In this document: one piece after another, positions 1-6,280 of the stretch
Position numbering within the stretch: position 1 is the first letter of the stretch
Layout of the letters: every line of letters begins with the position of its first letter
DNA from: an uncultured Christensenella sp.
GTDB taxonomy: Bacteria; Bacillota; Clostridia; Christensenellales; Borkfalkiaceae
Direction: 5' to 3'
Assembly: GCA_910578765.1 (NCBI GenBank)
Contig: CAJTRW010000031.1
Span: forward strand, 1-20,045
DNA: 20,045 nucleotides
Translations under genes and position numbers: made by a program
Notes under the pieces: generated by a model
Seen by the model: the letters and a program-made list of their open reading frames with translations, nothing else
What the model was told of the DNA's origin: nothing
Database searches by the model: none

Positions 1-56
1 CCGACCTTAACGCGACGGCGCGTATTAAACGCGCATTCGGGTTATTTGCTTTTTAG
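1..56 (+). CDS. Possible C-terminal tail of an upstream gene (partial)
   Basis: Reading from base 3, a short open stretch of 17 codons (DLNATARIKRAFGLFAF) ends at a TAG at 54-56. Its codons (aac, gcg, acg, cgc) resemble those of the genes further on, and a hairpin that could terminate a plus-strand transcript follows at 77-106. This is all that is visible, so neither family nor function can be given. It could equally be non-coding sequence that happens to be open. Confidence 0.3.
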   Translation, partial: DLNATARIKRAFGLFAF

Positions 57-76
57 CGGTCGGGTTTACCGTAAAC

Positions 77-106
77 AAAAAGGCTTTCCTTAACGGAAAG
101 CCTTTT
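77..106. terminator. Bidirectional intrinsic terminator
   Basis: An 11-bp perfect stem (AAAGGCTTTCC at 79-89 with GGAAAGCCTTT at 95-105, loop TTAAC) is flanked by A-runs on the left and T-runs on the right, so it gives a U-tract in either direction. It lies 5 bp past the stop of the minus-strand phospholipase-like gene and may also end a plus-strand gene finishing at 56. Confidence 0.8.
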
Positions 107-110
107 ATAA

Positions 111-785
111 TTACTTCTGCAAAAACGACAAACCGAAAATTTCCTCCTCGGCTTTGCCGTCCAGCACGCTTTTAACGGCTGCCGTGCCGAGTTTCACCGC
201 TTCGTCAACCGCGGATGAAAGTTTTTCGAAATCGTAGTCGCATTTATAATTTTGCCGTTTAGTGCGGTATAAAAATCGGGTGTAGGAAAAGTGACGTTTC
301 AAACACCGCTCCACGCCGGTAACGGTAATAAGCGGCTCTGTCTTTTTTATGGTATCGTAAACGGCAAAAGTGCAGGCAAGCACCTTTTCCCGCGGAAGTA
401 TTTTGCGTCTTAACCCGTATTTGCGGCTTATGAAAAGCCCCAAATCGTTTTCGAATTTGACGTGGGCGAAGGGGGAACGCTTTGTCCTTTCATATGCGTA
501 AATGTACGGGTGAAGGGTACAGTCCAAAGCGTAGTGGGTGGCAAAACCCGCCGCATAAGAGGGGTTGCCCTGTATCAGTTGGCAAAACAGCCCGTACGCG
601 TTGCGGTTGTGTAAGTTCCGCCCCAAATTGGATTTTGTAGGTTTTATGTTGTACGCAAAAAATACGTCGCCGCCCTGCGCCCCCAAAAGGTACAGCGTTT
701 TGGACGTAATTTTCCGTTTATAGGCGTTATCTAATTTTTCGTAAATAATTTCGGCGGCAACGCCGTGTGAAAAATAATCGGGCAC
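111..785 (-). CDS. Zinc-dependent phospholipase C family protein
   Basis: The 224-aa product matches the bacterial Zn-dependent phospholipase C / phosphatidylcholine-hydrolase fold in its spaced histidines and aspartates: MPDYFSHG at the N-terminus, LLGAQGGDVFF (res. 33-43), an LH pair near residue 59, GFATHYALD (res. 81-89) and HPYI just after. Members of this family bind zinc through such His/Asp residues, but most short intracellular members have no proven substrate. No signal peptide is visible, so it is probably cytoplasmic. The start is GTG at 783-785, one base beyond the TAG of the upstream glycosylase gene. No clear ribosome binding site is present, so translation is probably coupled to that gene. 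The two form an operon ended by the hairpin at 77-106. The family call is good and the true substrate unknown. Confidence 0.75.
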   Translation of the reverse strand: MPDYFSHGVAAEIIYEKLDNAYKRKITSKTLYLLGAQGGDVFFAYNIKPTKSNLGRNLHNRNAYGLFCQLIQGNPSYAAGFATHYALDCTLHPYIYAYERTKRSPFAHVKFENDLGLFISRKYGLRRKILPREKVLACTFAVYDTIKKTEPLITVTGVERCLKRHFSYTRFLYRTKRQNYKCDYDFEKLSSAVDEAVKLGTAAVKSVLDGKAEEEIFGLSFLQK

Positions 786-786
786 A

Positions 787-1608
787 CTATAAGTTTAGCC
801 GTTTTCCGTAAAAAAGATACTGTTGAATATACCCCGAATATTTTCCGAAAAGTCCGGTAAAGTACTGCGTTATTTTATTTCTGTCTGTAAGCGCGCCGCC
901 GAAGTCCTCTCTGTACACTTTTTCAATCCATACGTCTACGGGGAAGCTGTCCGTCTTGCCGAAGCCGAAAAGCGCTATGCAGTCGGCGACCTTGGGACCT
1001 ACGCCCTTATAGGTAAGCAACCTTTTTTTAAGTTCGGGCGCGTTGAGGCTTTCAAGCTCCGCAACGCCCTCGGCGGCAATGCGGCGGGAGGTTTCGCAAA
1101 GATATGCGTCCCTGTAACCCGCGCCGGCGCTTTTGAAAAATTCCGCGTCGGCGGCGGCAAGCGCGACGGAGGAGGGGAAGGTATTGTATTCCCCGAAATC
1201 CGAAACCTTCTTTTCGCCCAGACCAAGGCAAATTTTTTCTATTATTCCCTTAATGCGCGGTATATTGTTGTTCTGCGAAATTATAAAGGAATAAATCATT
1301 TCTTCGCGGTCGGCGTTTAAAATTCTTAGCCCCTTGCAGCATTCCGCGCTGCGGCTTAAAAGGGGAACGTTAAAGCTTTTCGCTTTTTCCGCAATTTCGC
1401 AGTAGTCTTTGTTTAAATCGAAGTAGCGGTAAAAGTAATCGCAGTCCTCGCTTTCGACTACGGTTTTCGCCCCGTCGCGGCGGACGTAGCAAATTTTATC
1501 GGCGGAGCATACCCTGTATCCGTCTTTGTAATGTGAAAAGCGGAAGGTTTGCCCGCATTCGAGCGTATGTTCGGGATTGAAATATTCCGCGTCGAAATCG
1601 AATTTCAT
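787..1608 (-). CDS. ogg: 8-oxoguanine DNA glycosylase (OGG1 type)
   Basis: The 273-aa product resembles OGG1-family bifunctional DNA glycosylase/AP lyases, which remove oxidised guanine. The N-terminal domain carries LECGQTFRF (res. 17-24). The centre has SQNNNIPRI (res. 111-119). The helix-hairpin-helix is YKGVGPKVADC (res. 200-210), with the expected catalytic lysine at K206, and PVDVW (res. 223-227) holds the catalytic aspartate D225. The length fits bacterial OGG1-like enzymes. Start ATG 1606-1608 is preceded by AGAGGA at a normal distance. The gene lies one base before the phospholipase-like gene, so the two are probably cotranscribed. Its upstream region holds the 19-bp tandem array and one copy of the dispersed hairpin repeat; I found no convincing promoter there. 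Confidence 0.9.
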   Translation of the reverse strand: MKFDFDAEYFNPEHTLECGQTFRFSHYKDGYRVCSADKICYVRRDGAKTVVESEDCDYFYRYFDLNKDYCEIAEKAKSFNVPLLSRSAECCKGLRILNADREEMIYSFIISQNNNIPRIKGIIEKICLGLGEKKVSDFGEYNTFPSSVALAAADAEFFKSAGAGYRDAYLCETSRRIAAEGVAELESLNAPELKKRLLTYKGVGPKVADCIALFGFGKTDSFPVDVWIEKVYREDFGGALTDRNKITQYFTGLFGKYSGYIQQYLFYGKRLNL

Positions 1609-1679
1609 ATGTTAATCCTCTGTTGTGGTAATGTGTCGGTGTTTAAAACGCGTGACGGCTTCTCGCTTTGGGATAAGCT

Positions 1680-1707
1680 TGGATTCTTCGCGTTGCTCAG
1701 AATGACA
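1680..1707 (-). repeat. Dispersed hairpin repeat, copy A
   Basis: Read on the minus strand: TGTC, then ATTCT, GA, GC, AAC, GC, GA, AGAAT, C. The outer stem is ATTCT (plus 1699-1703) with AGAAT (plus 1683-1687), followed by opposed GA/GA mismatches and a 2-bp inner stem. It is the same element as at 1841-1868 and 11019-11048, and lies about 75 bp upstream of the glycosylase start, in the same orientation as that gene. Confidence 0.75.
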
Positions 1708-1770
1708 ATAAGGTGGAAGAATGACAATAAGGTGGAAGAATGACAATAAGGTGGAAGAATGACAATAAGG
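1701..1770. repeat. 19-bp tandem repeat, about 3.7 copies
   Basis: The unit AATGACAATAAGGTGGAAG recurs without error at 1701, 1720 and 1739, followed by a partial unit at 1758-1770. Read on the minus strand each unit starts with TTGTCATTCT, which is the left arm of the hairpin repeat, and the array runs straight into the complete copy at 1680-1707. Confidence 0.9.
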
Positions 1771-1840
1771 CGTACTAATTATAGCTTGGTGTTGAAATGA
1801 CAAAAACGTGTATTCCCGCCCGACGGTTTTCGTCCGGTAT

Positions 1841-1868
1841 TGTCATGCTGAGGCTTGCCGAAGCATCT
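1841..1868 (+). repeat. Dispersed hairpin repeat, copy B
   Basis: TGTC, then ATGCT (1845-1849), GA, GGC-TT-GCC, GA, AGCAT (1862-1866), CTTTT. Outer stem of 5 bp, opposed GA/GA mismatches and a GG/CC inner stem. It sits just outside the terminator of the DUF4097 cassette. Confidence 0.75.
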
Positions 1869-1880
1869 TTTAGGCAATAA

Positions 1881-1910
1881 AAAATACAGCCGTATTTACG
1901 GCTGTATTTT
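1881..1910 (-). terminator. Intrinsic terminator of the PadR/HAAS/DUF4097 cassette
   Basis: A near-perfect inverted repeat (AAAATACAGCCGTA at 1881-1894 with TACGGCTGTATTTT at 1897-1910). On the minus strand the stem ends in a run of six T. It lies 21 bp beyond the DUF4097 stop codon. Confidence 0.85.
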
Positions 1911-1931
1911 ATCATATTAAGTCGTTTTTTG

Positions 1932-2711
1932 TCAACCTGCGAAATCGAGCTTTGCTTCGCCCGCGTCAACGTCTACGGTTATTGTTTTTTCCGTTGTGCC
2001 GGTAGAGTTGCTTACGTTGCAGCTTCCCGCGTCCACTTTGACGTTAATGGTATATTCGCTATGCGCGCCCGCAAAGCCGATGTGTACGCTTCCCGCGTCA
2101 ACGTCTACCGCGGTGTTAACGGCGTCGGCGGAGATAATTTCCGTTTTGCCTGCGTCCACGTCTAAATTCAGCACGGTACACCGTACGCCCGTTATTTTAA
2201 TCTGTCCCGCGTTTATGTTGCATTTCAGCGTTGCGCACGTAATTTCACCCGCGGTAAATTGTCCGGCGTTGATATTTGCCGTTACGTTTCCGTACGCCCC
2301 GCTGCCGAGATTAGCGCTTCCCGCGTTCAATTTTAAATTTACGTCGGGTTTCTCTGCCAAAGCGGAAGGTAGTTTTATAACCGTTTCGGGCAGTCTGAAG
2401 CTTCCTATAACGTACCATTTCCTGCAGCTTTCTACGGTAAGCTTGCCGTCTCTGCATTCCACAGTAGCTTTAAACAGCTTGTTTTCTGGATATTCGACTA
2501 CAATTTCGTCACCGTCGTAATATGACAGTTTTACGCTTCCCTCGTCTTGCCGCACGTATACGGAAGAAACTTCCTCTGCGGAGGTAAAAGTTTTCATTTG
2601 AAATTTGGGTTTAACCGTCCAGCCGCATACAGCCAACGCGGTAATTGCTATGACCGCGCCTAAAACGGCTATCGCCCCGCCGATAATAAGACCTTTAACT
2701 ATAGAATTCAT
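1932..2711 (-). CDS. DUF4097-type beta-repeat membrane protein
   Basis: With ATG at 2709-2711 the product is 259 aa. It has a hydrophobic segment at about residues 6-29, then an all-beta region. Seven repeats about 20 residues apart carry the signature N/D-A-G preceded by alternating hydrophobics (LNAGS, INAGQ, INAGQ, VDAGK, VDAGS, VDAGS, VDAGE). This is the pattern of the DUF4097 'putative adhesin' family, predicted to form a right-handed beta-helix outside the membrane. An in-frame ATG exists 23 codons upstream, but the chosen start has AGGTG five bases ahead and overlaps the upstream stop by one base (TGATG), which suits an operon. It is the last gene of the PadR-HAAS-DUF4097 set. The family is firm; the molecular function is not known. 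Confidence 0.8.
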   Translation of the reverse strand: MNSIVKGLIIGGAIAVLGAVIAITALAVCGWTVKPKFQMKTFTSAEEVSSVYVRQDEGSVKLSYYDGDEIVVEYPENKLFKATVECRDGKLTVESCRKWYVIGSFRLPETVIKLPSALAEKPDVNLKLNAGSANLGSGAYGNVTANINAGQFTAGEITCATLKCNINAGQIKITGVRCTVLNLDVDAGKTEIISADAVNTAVDVDAGSVHIGFAGAHSEYTINVKVDAGSCNVSNSTGTTEKTITVDVDAGEAKLDFAG

Positions 2712-3388
2712 CACACACCTGCCTTTTTCGCCGCCGTAATTCTTTTGAGCCAAGCGAAGAATTTGGGGAAGCCTTTCCATATAAGCGCCGTAAGTTTAAA
2801 GAACAGCGGACAAAGCGCAATTCCTACGCCCAAGGCGGCAATTCCTACGCCTAAGACGTAGAAGCCGTAGGCTACCTCGCCCGCAATAAACGTGCCCGCC
2901 GCCGCGCCGACCATTGCCCCGCCGGAAGCTATTGCCAATATCGGCGTCACGCACAGCGCGACCGTCGTAATGACCGCTAAAAGAATAAGCATTGTAACGG
3001 GTACGGCAAGAACGACGCATAAAATTACGTAGCCCGTGTTGTTCTCCGTTTTGTCATTGACCGGTGCGGGTTGCGGTTGCGGCGGAGTAGTTATTGCCGG
3101 TCGGGGAGGAGTTGGAGGAGGACTGTAAACGGGCGGAGCCGTCTGCGTCTTGGGCGGAGTAGCCGCGTCTGCGGGTGCTTCGGTATACGGTACCTGGTTA
3201 TCCGCAAGCATGCTTTGCGCGGCGTCGTACGGCGCGCCGAATTCCTCTATAATTTCTCGTTCGGAAAATCCCGCCTCACGTCTGTCGGCGTACGCTTCCG
3301 CATAGTAGTCCAAAACGCGCCGCCTTTCGCTTTCGCTTACGCATAAAAGGTTGCTTTTAAGTTCGTCGCGCCATTCGGTATATGTCAT
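2711..3388 (-). CDS. HAAS/DUF1700 domain membrane protein
   Basis: The 225-aa protein opens with a helical domain of about 65 residues (MTYTEWRDELKSNL, then ESERRRVLDYYAEAYADR and EIIEEFGAPYDAA) typical of the HAAS/DUF1700 family, which is usually encoded next to PadR regulators. A proline-rich linker follows (res. about 80-112, including PPTPPRP and PPQPQPAP), then a hydrophobic C-terminal half (res. about 118-205) that probably makes three or four membrane helices and ends in a basic tail. The start overlaps the PadR stop by 4 bp (ATGA) and has GGAGG seven bases ahead. Family knowledge suggests a membrane partner controlled by PadR together with the DUF4097 protein; the exact role is unknown. 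Confidence 0.8.
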   Translation of the reverse strand: MTYTEWRDELKSNLLCVSESERRRVLDYYAEAYADRREAGFSEREIIEEFGAPYDAAQSMLADNQVPYTEAPADAATPPKTQTAPPVYSPPPTPPRPAITTPPQPQPAPVNDKTENNTGYVILCVVLAVPVTMLILLAVITTVALCVTPILAIASGGAMVGAAAGTFIAGEVAYGFYVLGVGIAALGVGIALCPLFFKLTALIWKGFPKFFAWLKRITAAKKAGV

Positions 3389-3696
3389 ATTCTGCCTCCG
3401 AATACTTTCTTGTAAATTTCGTTTATTTCAAGCAGGTCATTCCTGCCGGACGCAAGCTTTTTAAGCCCCGATACGGTAATTTTATAGTACCGTCGCAGTC
3501 TGCCGCTGTACTCCGCGGTGCGCGTGGTAAGGTATCCGCCCGCTTCAAGCCTTTTCAAAATAGGGTACAGCGTACTTTCGGATATATCTATTATACCCTG
3601 TAAGTCGCTTATAATTTTATATCCGTAACTTTCGCTTCTGCTTATCGCGTGCAAAACGCACACGTCCAGAATACCCTTTTTAAGCTGAATATCCAT
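3385..3696 (-). CDS. PadR-family transcriptional regulator
   Basis: The 103-aa product is a compact PadR winged-helix protein. The N-terminus MDIQLKKGILDVCVLHAI, the recognition region SYGYKIISDLQ, ESTLYPILKRLEAGGYL (res. about 40-56) and the wing RLRRYYKIT are all characteristic. Lacking the long C-terminal dimerisation helices of the larger class, it belongs to the short subfamily 2. It heads an operon with the HAAS and DUF4097 genes (4-bp overlap with the next). Its promoter carries a perfect 7-bp inverted repeat over the -10 and spacer, so autorepression is likely. The inducing signal cannot be read from the sequence. Confidence 0.9.
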   Translation of the reverse strand: MDIQLKKGILDVCVLHAISRSESYGYKIISDLQGIIDISESTLYPILKRLEAGGYLTTRTAEYSGRLRRYYKITVSGLKKLASGRNDLLEINEIYKKVFGGRI

Positions 3697-3717
3697 ACGT
3701 ATACCCCGTTTTGTCTA

Positions 3718-3738
3718 ATACTATACATTACATAGTAT
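3718..3738. promoter_or_regulatory. Candidate PadR operator (inverted repeat)
   Basis: ATACTAT at 3718-3724 and ATAGTAT at 3732-3738 form a perfect 7-bp inverted repeat with a 7-bp centre. It covers the -10 box and most of the spacer of the PadR promoter, and lies 57 bp upstream of the divergent germination operon. Binding by PadR is inferred from position and symmetry. Confidence 0.55.
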
Positions 3739-3748
3739 GTTTTGTCAA
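3720..3748 (-). promoter_or_regulatory. Sigma-A type promoter of the PadR operon
   Basis: On the minus strand, TTGACA (plus 3743-3748), a 17-bp spacer, and TATAGT (plus 3720-3725). The start would fall near 3713, about 17 nt before the PadR ATG at 3696. Confidence 0.8.
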
Positions 3749-3758
3749 GTGTTTTTTT

Positions 3759-3789
3759 GTAAATAATTAATTTTTTTTTACGGATAATA
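3759..3789 (+). promoter_or_regulatory. Tentative forespore-type (sigma-G-like) promoter of the ger operon
   Basis: GATAATA at 3783-3789 fits the sigma-F/G -10 pattern (CATnnTA) at six of seven positions. GTAAA at 3759-3763 is a weak match to the -35 (GnATR), with a spacing about 1 bp too long. Ger operons are generally transcribed in the forespore by sigma-G; the assignment rests mainly on that knowledge. No Shine-Dalgarno precedes the ATG at 3795. Confidence 0.25.
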
Positions 3790-3794
3790 TTTTT

Positions 3795-5222
3795 ATGGTT
3801 ACACTTGAAAAGCACATAAAAAGCGTAAAGGACGTACTGACTTCCGAGGATATAATCGTTTTCGAGTTCGAGTCTTTAAAGGGGAAAAAGTTTGCGGCAA
3901 TTTACGCCGACGGGCTTGCGGACAAACAGCTTATCGGCGAGCTTGTCGCCAAGCCTTTGAAGGCGGCGGAAAACGACGCCAATGCGGAGGACGTAAAAAA
4001 ACTGCTCGCCTCGCCGGAGGTAAAGGACTGTAAAAAGGCGAAGGACGCCATAAAGGAAATTTCCGACGGAAACGTCGCCCTTTTCATCGACGGGGAAAGC
4101 GATTTTTATATAATCGGTTTGAAAAATCCGCCCGGAAGGACGGTGGCGGAGCCGCCTACACAGGTCACGTTAAAGGGCCCGCGCGAGGGCTTTACCGAGG
4201 ATATAAAAATAAATCTCGGACTTGTGCGCAAGCGGCTTAAAAGCGACAAGCTTAAAGTAAAGACGGTGAAATGCGGAGAGCGTTCCGACACCGCCGTGGC
4301 TTTGGTCTATCTGGACGGCGTGTGTGCCAAAGGACTTCCCGAACGGGTTGAAAAGCAGATTGCCGCGCATGAGATAGACCTTGTGCCCGACTCGTCGTAT
4401 ATTTCGCGGTTTATTTCCGGAAAGCCGCGCTCCGTATTCAAGCGCAACGGCACGTCGGAAAAGCCCGATATCTTCTGCGCCAAAATAAGCGAGGGCAGGG
4501 TGGGGCTTATTGTGGACGGCTCGCCGATAGCTTTGACGGTACCGTATATGCTGGTGGAGGATATACAGGCGGCGGAAGATTATTACGCGCTGTCTTACCG
4601 CTCGACCATAACGCGGCTTTTACGCGTCTTCGCATTAATAATAGGCATATTTCTGCCTGCCATTTACGTGGCGGCACAGCTTTTCAAGATACAGATAATT
4701 CCTTTTCAGCTTCTTTTAAAGGTTTCCAGTTCGGTTTCGGGCCTGCCCGTATCGCCGAGTATAGAGATATTTTTAACGCTGTTCGTACTGGAAGTTTTAA
4801 ACGAAGCCTCGGTAAGAATGCCCAAATACGTGGGGCTTGCCATGTCGGTAGTCGGCGCGCTTGTCCTCGGCGATACCGCCGTGAAAGCGGGAATAATTTC
4901 CACCCCCGCGATAATTATTATAGCTTTTTCGGCGATATGTCTTTACATTACACCTGACCTGGTGGAAACGACTACTACTTTAAGGTGGATATATCTCATT
5001 GTCGCCGGAAGTATAGGTCCTTTCGGTATAGCACTGCTTACGGCTTTTCTTATCTGCTATCTCGTCACCGAACAGTCGTACGGCGTGCCGCTGATGGCGC
5101 CGTTCGCACCGGTTATTAAAAACGATTTGTACGACAGTATGGTAAAGGCGAATTTGTACGCTTTGAAAAACCGCCCGTCCGCGCTGCGCTCGGGACAGAA
5201 AGTGAGGTTAAAGAAAAAATGA
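3795..5222 (+). CDS. GerA-family spore germination receptor subunit A
   Basis: The 475-aa product is the A subunit of a Ger-type nutrient germinant receptor, located in the spore inner membrane. A soluble N-terminal region of about 265 residues contains the family motifs GPREGFTEDI (res. 128-137), NLGLVRKRLK and VDGSPIALTVP (res. 240-250). The C-terminal part has several membrane helices (roughly 272-297, 345-362, 370-387, 397-423) and the typical EVLNEASVRMPK and APFAPVIKNDLYDSM motifs. The basic tail is ordinary. ATG 3795 is chosen as the first in-frame start with a family-like N-terminus, although no ribosome binding site precedes it. The stop overlaps the next gene by 4 bp (ATGA). It is the first gene of an A-B-C operon. 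Which germinant is sensed cannot be told. Confidence 0.92.
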   Translation: MVTLEKHIKSVKDVLTSEDIIVFEFESLKGKKFAAIYADGLADKQLIGELVAKPLKAAENDANAEDVKKLLASPEVKDCKKAKDAIKEISDGNVALFIDGESDFYIIGLKNPPGRTVAEPPTQVTLKGPREGFTEDIKINLGLVRKRLKSDKLKVKTVKCGERSDTAVALVYLDGVCAKGLPERVEKQIAAHEIDLVPDSSYISRFISGKPRSVFKRNGTSEKPDIFCAKISEGRVGLIVDGSPIALTVPYMLVEDIQAAEDYYALSYRSTITRLLRVFALIIGIFLPAIYVAAQLFKIQIIPFQLLLKVSSSVSGLPVSPSIEIFLTLFVLEVLNEASVRMPKYVGLAMSVVGALVLGDTAVKAGIISTPAIIIIAFSAICLYITPDLVETTTTLRWIYLIVAGSIGPFGIALLTAFLICYLVTEQSYGVPLMAPFAPVIKNDLYDSMVKANLYALKNRPSALRSGQKVRLKKK

Positions 5223-6280
5223 AAATAAGCGTAAGACAGATATGTTTTATATTGTTATGCTATAACGCCGTAAGCAAAATGCTGCTGTATCCCACGGTTT
5301 TAAGTCACTATTGCGGACGTGATTTGCTTTTCGCCGCGCTTATAGATTTCGCCGTGCAGGCGGTCGTGGTTTGGGCGGTAAGCTTTCTCTGTTCGCGTAC
5401 GGACAAAACTTTTTTTCAACTTTTGGAAGGCACGTTCGGCAATATTTTCGCGCGGATAATTTACGGGCTTTTCGCCCTGTTTTTCATCGCCGCGACGATA
5501 GTTCCGCTGTGCGAGCAGAAGCTTTACGTGCATACTATTTTTTACGATACCGTTCCGCCGCTATTGATTTTTCTGCCTTTCTTTTTCTTCTCTATATACG
5601 CGGCGGGCAAAAAATTCACAAATATAGGCAGAAGCGCGGACGTTTGCATGCCGATATTCGTGCTTTCTATGATATTCGTATTTTCGATGTCCGTGCTGGA
5701 AATAAAGTGGAATTCCTTTATGCCCGTCCTCAAAACGCCTGTTAAGGATTTGTTCGGCGGCGCGCTGGGAACGGTTTTCCGCTTTGCGGAGCCGTGTTAT
5801 GTGTTAATGTTCATGGGGCATTTCAAATACAAAAAGGGCGACGCGGCAAAAATGACTTTTTCCTATATCGGCGGCGCGCTGACAGTATTGCTGTTTCTTT
5901 TCACGTTTTACGGAATATACGGCGATATCGCCCAGTCGCGGCAATTTGCCGTATCCAAAATTTCGCTGTTCTTCCCCGCGATAGACACCATAGGAAGAAT
6001 AGATTTGATAGCTTTGTACATTTTGGAAATAGTTATGCTTTTCGCGCTTGTGCTGAACGTGCAGCTTGCGCTTCACTGCGTAATGCAGTGTACGGGTTAT
6101 CAAAACAGAGTCGTGCTGTCGCTTGCGGTAAACGCCGTACTGATAATATTGCTTATGGTGTTCGACCACGGCTTCAATAATCTTCATACCTTCTACGCGA
6201 AGTGGATGTGGATAGCGTTTGCCGTATTCGCCAACGCGATACCCGTCCTTGCCTGGACGCTGAGGAGGAAAGAGAGATGA
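5219..6280 (+). CDS. GerB-family spore germination permease-like subunit
   Basis: This 353-aa integral membrane protein belongs to the GerAB family of the APC transporter superfamily, the likely germinant-binding subunit of Ger receptors. About ten hydrophobic segments run through its whole length, starting with QICFILLCYNAVSKMLLYP and ending with WMWIAFAVFANAIPVLAWTL. The CGRDLLFAALID stretch after the first helix corresponds to the conserved Gly/Asp loop of the family. ATG 5219 overlaps the A-subunit stop by 4 bp and the TGA at 6278-6280 overlaps the C-subunit start by 4 bp, so the three subunits are translationally coupled. The length is normal. Confidence 0.9.
   Translation: MKISVRQICFILLCYNAVSKMLLYPTVLSHYCGRDLLFAALIDFAVQAVVVWAVSFLCSRTDKTFFQLLEGTFGNIFARIIYGLFALFFIAATIVPLCEQKLYVHTIFYDTVPPLLIFLPFFFFSIYAAGKKFTNIGRSADVCMPIFVLSMIFVFSMSVLEIKWNSFMPVLKTPVKDLFGGALGTVFRFAEPCYVLMFMGHFKYKKGDAAKMTFSYIGGALTVLLFLFTFYGIYGDIAQSRQFAVSKISLFFPAIDTIGRIDLIALYILEIVMLFALVLNVQLALHCVMQCTGYQNRVVLSLAVNAVLIILLMVFDHGFNNLHTFYAKWMWIAFAVFANAIPVLAWTLRRKER

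Larger units (their letters stand above)
1609..1931. other. 323-bp non-coding stretch with repeats
   Basis: This gap between the glycosylase start and the DUF4097 stop holds no credible gene. It contains a 19-bp tandem array (1701-1770), two copies of a small dispersed hairpin repeat (1683-1707 and 1841-1868) in opposite orientations, and the terminator at 1881-1910. Short open frames across it translate to peptides such as CHSEQREESK, a well-known false translation of this repeat class. Confidence 0.8.

Noticed and set aside
1..63. CCGACC at 1-6 pairing with GGTCGG at 58-63 as an RNA gene
   Set aside because: Six pairs closing a 51-nt loop with no other consistent structure; cut by the window edge.
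1701..1770. CRISPR array
   Set aside because: Units are directly adjacent 19-bp tandem copies without spacers, and no cas gene is present.
1612..1803. Small open frame with CHSEQREESK
   Set aside because: It is the false translation of the hairpin repeat and the 19-bp tandem array; no ribosome site and repetitive content.
1775..1969. Small open frame across repeat copy B and the terminator
   Set aside because: It runs through a terminator hairpin and into the DUF4097 coding end; no support.
3735..3795. T-rich tract as a rho-independent terminator
   Set aside because: There is no GC stem before the T-runs; it is AT-rich promoter DNA between divergent genes.
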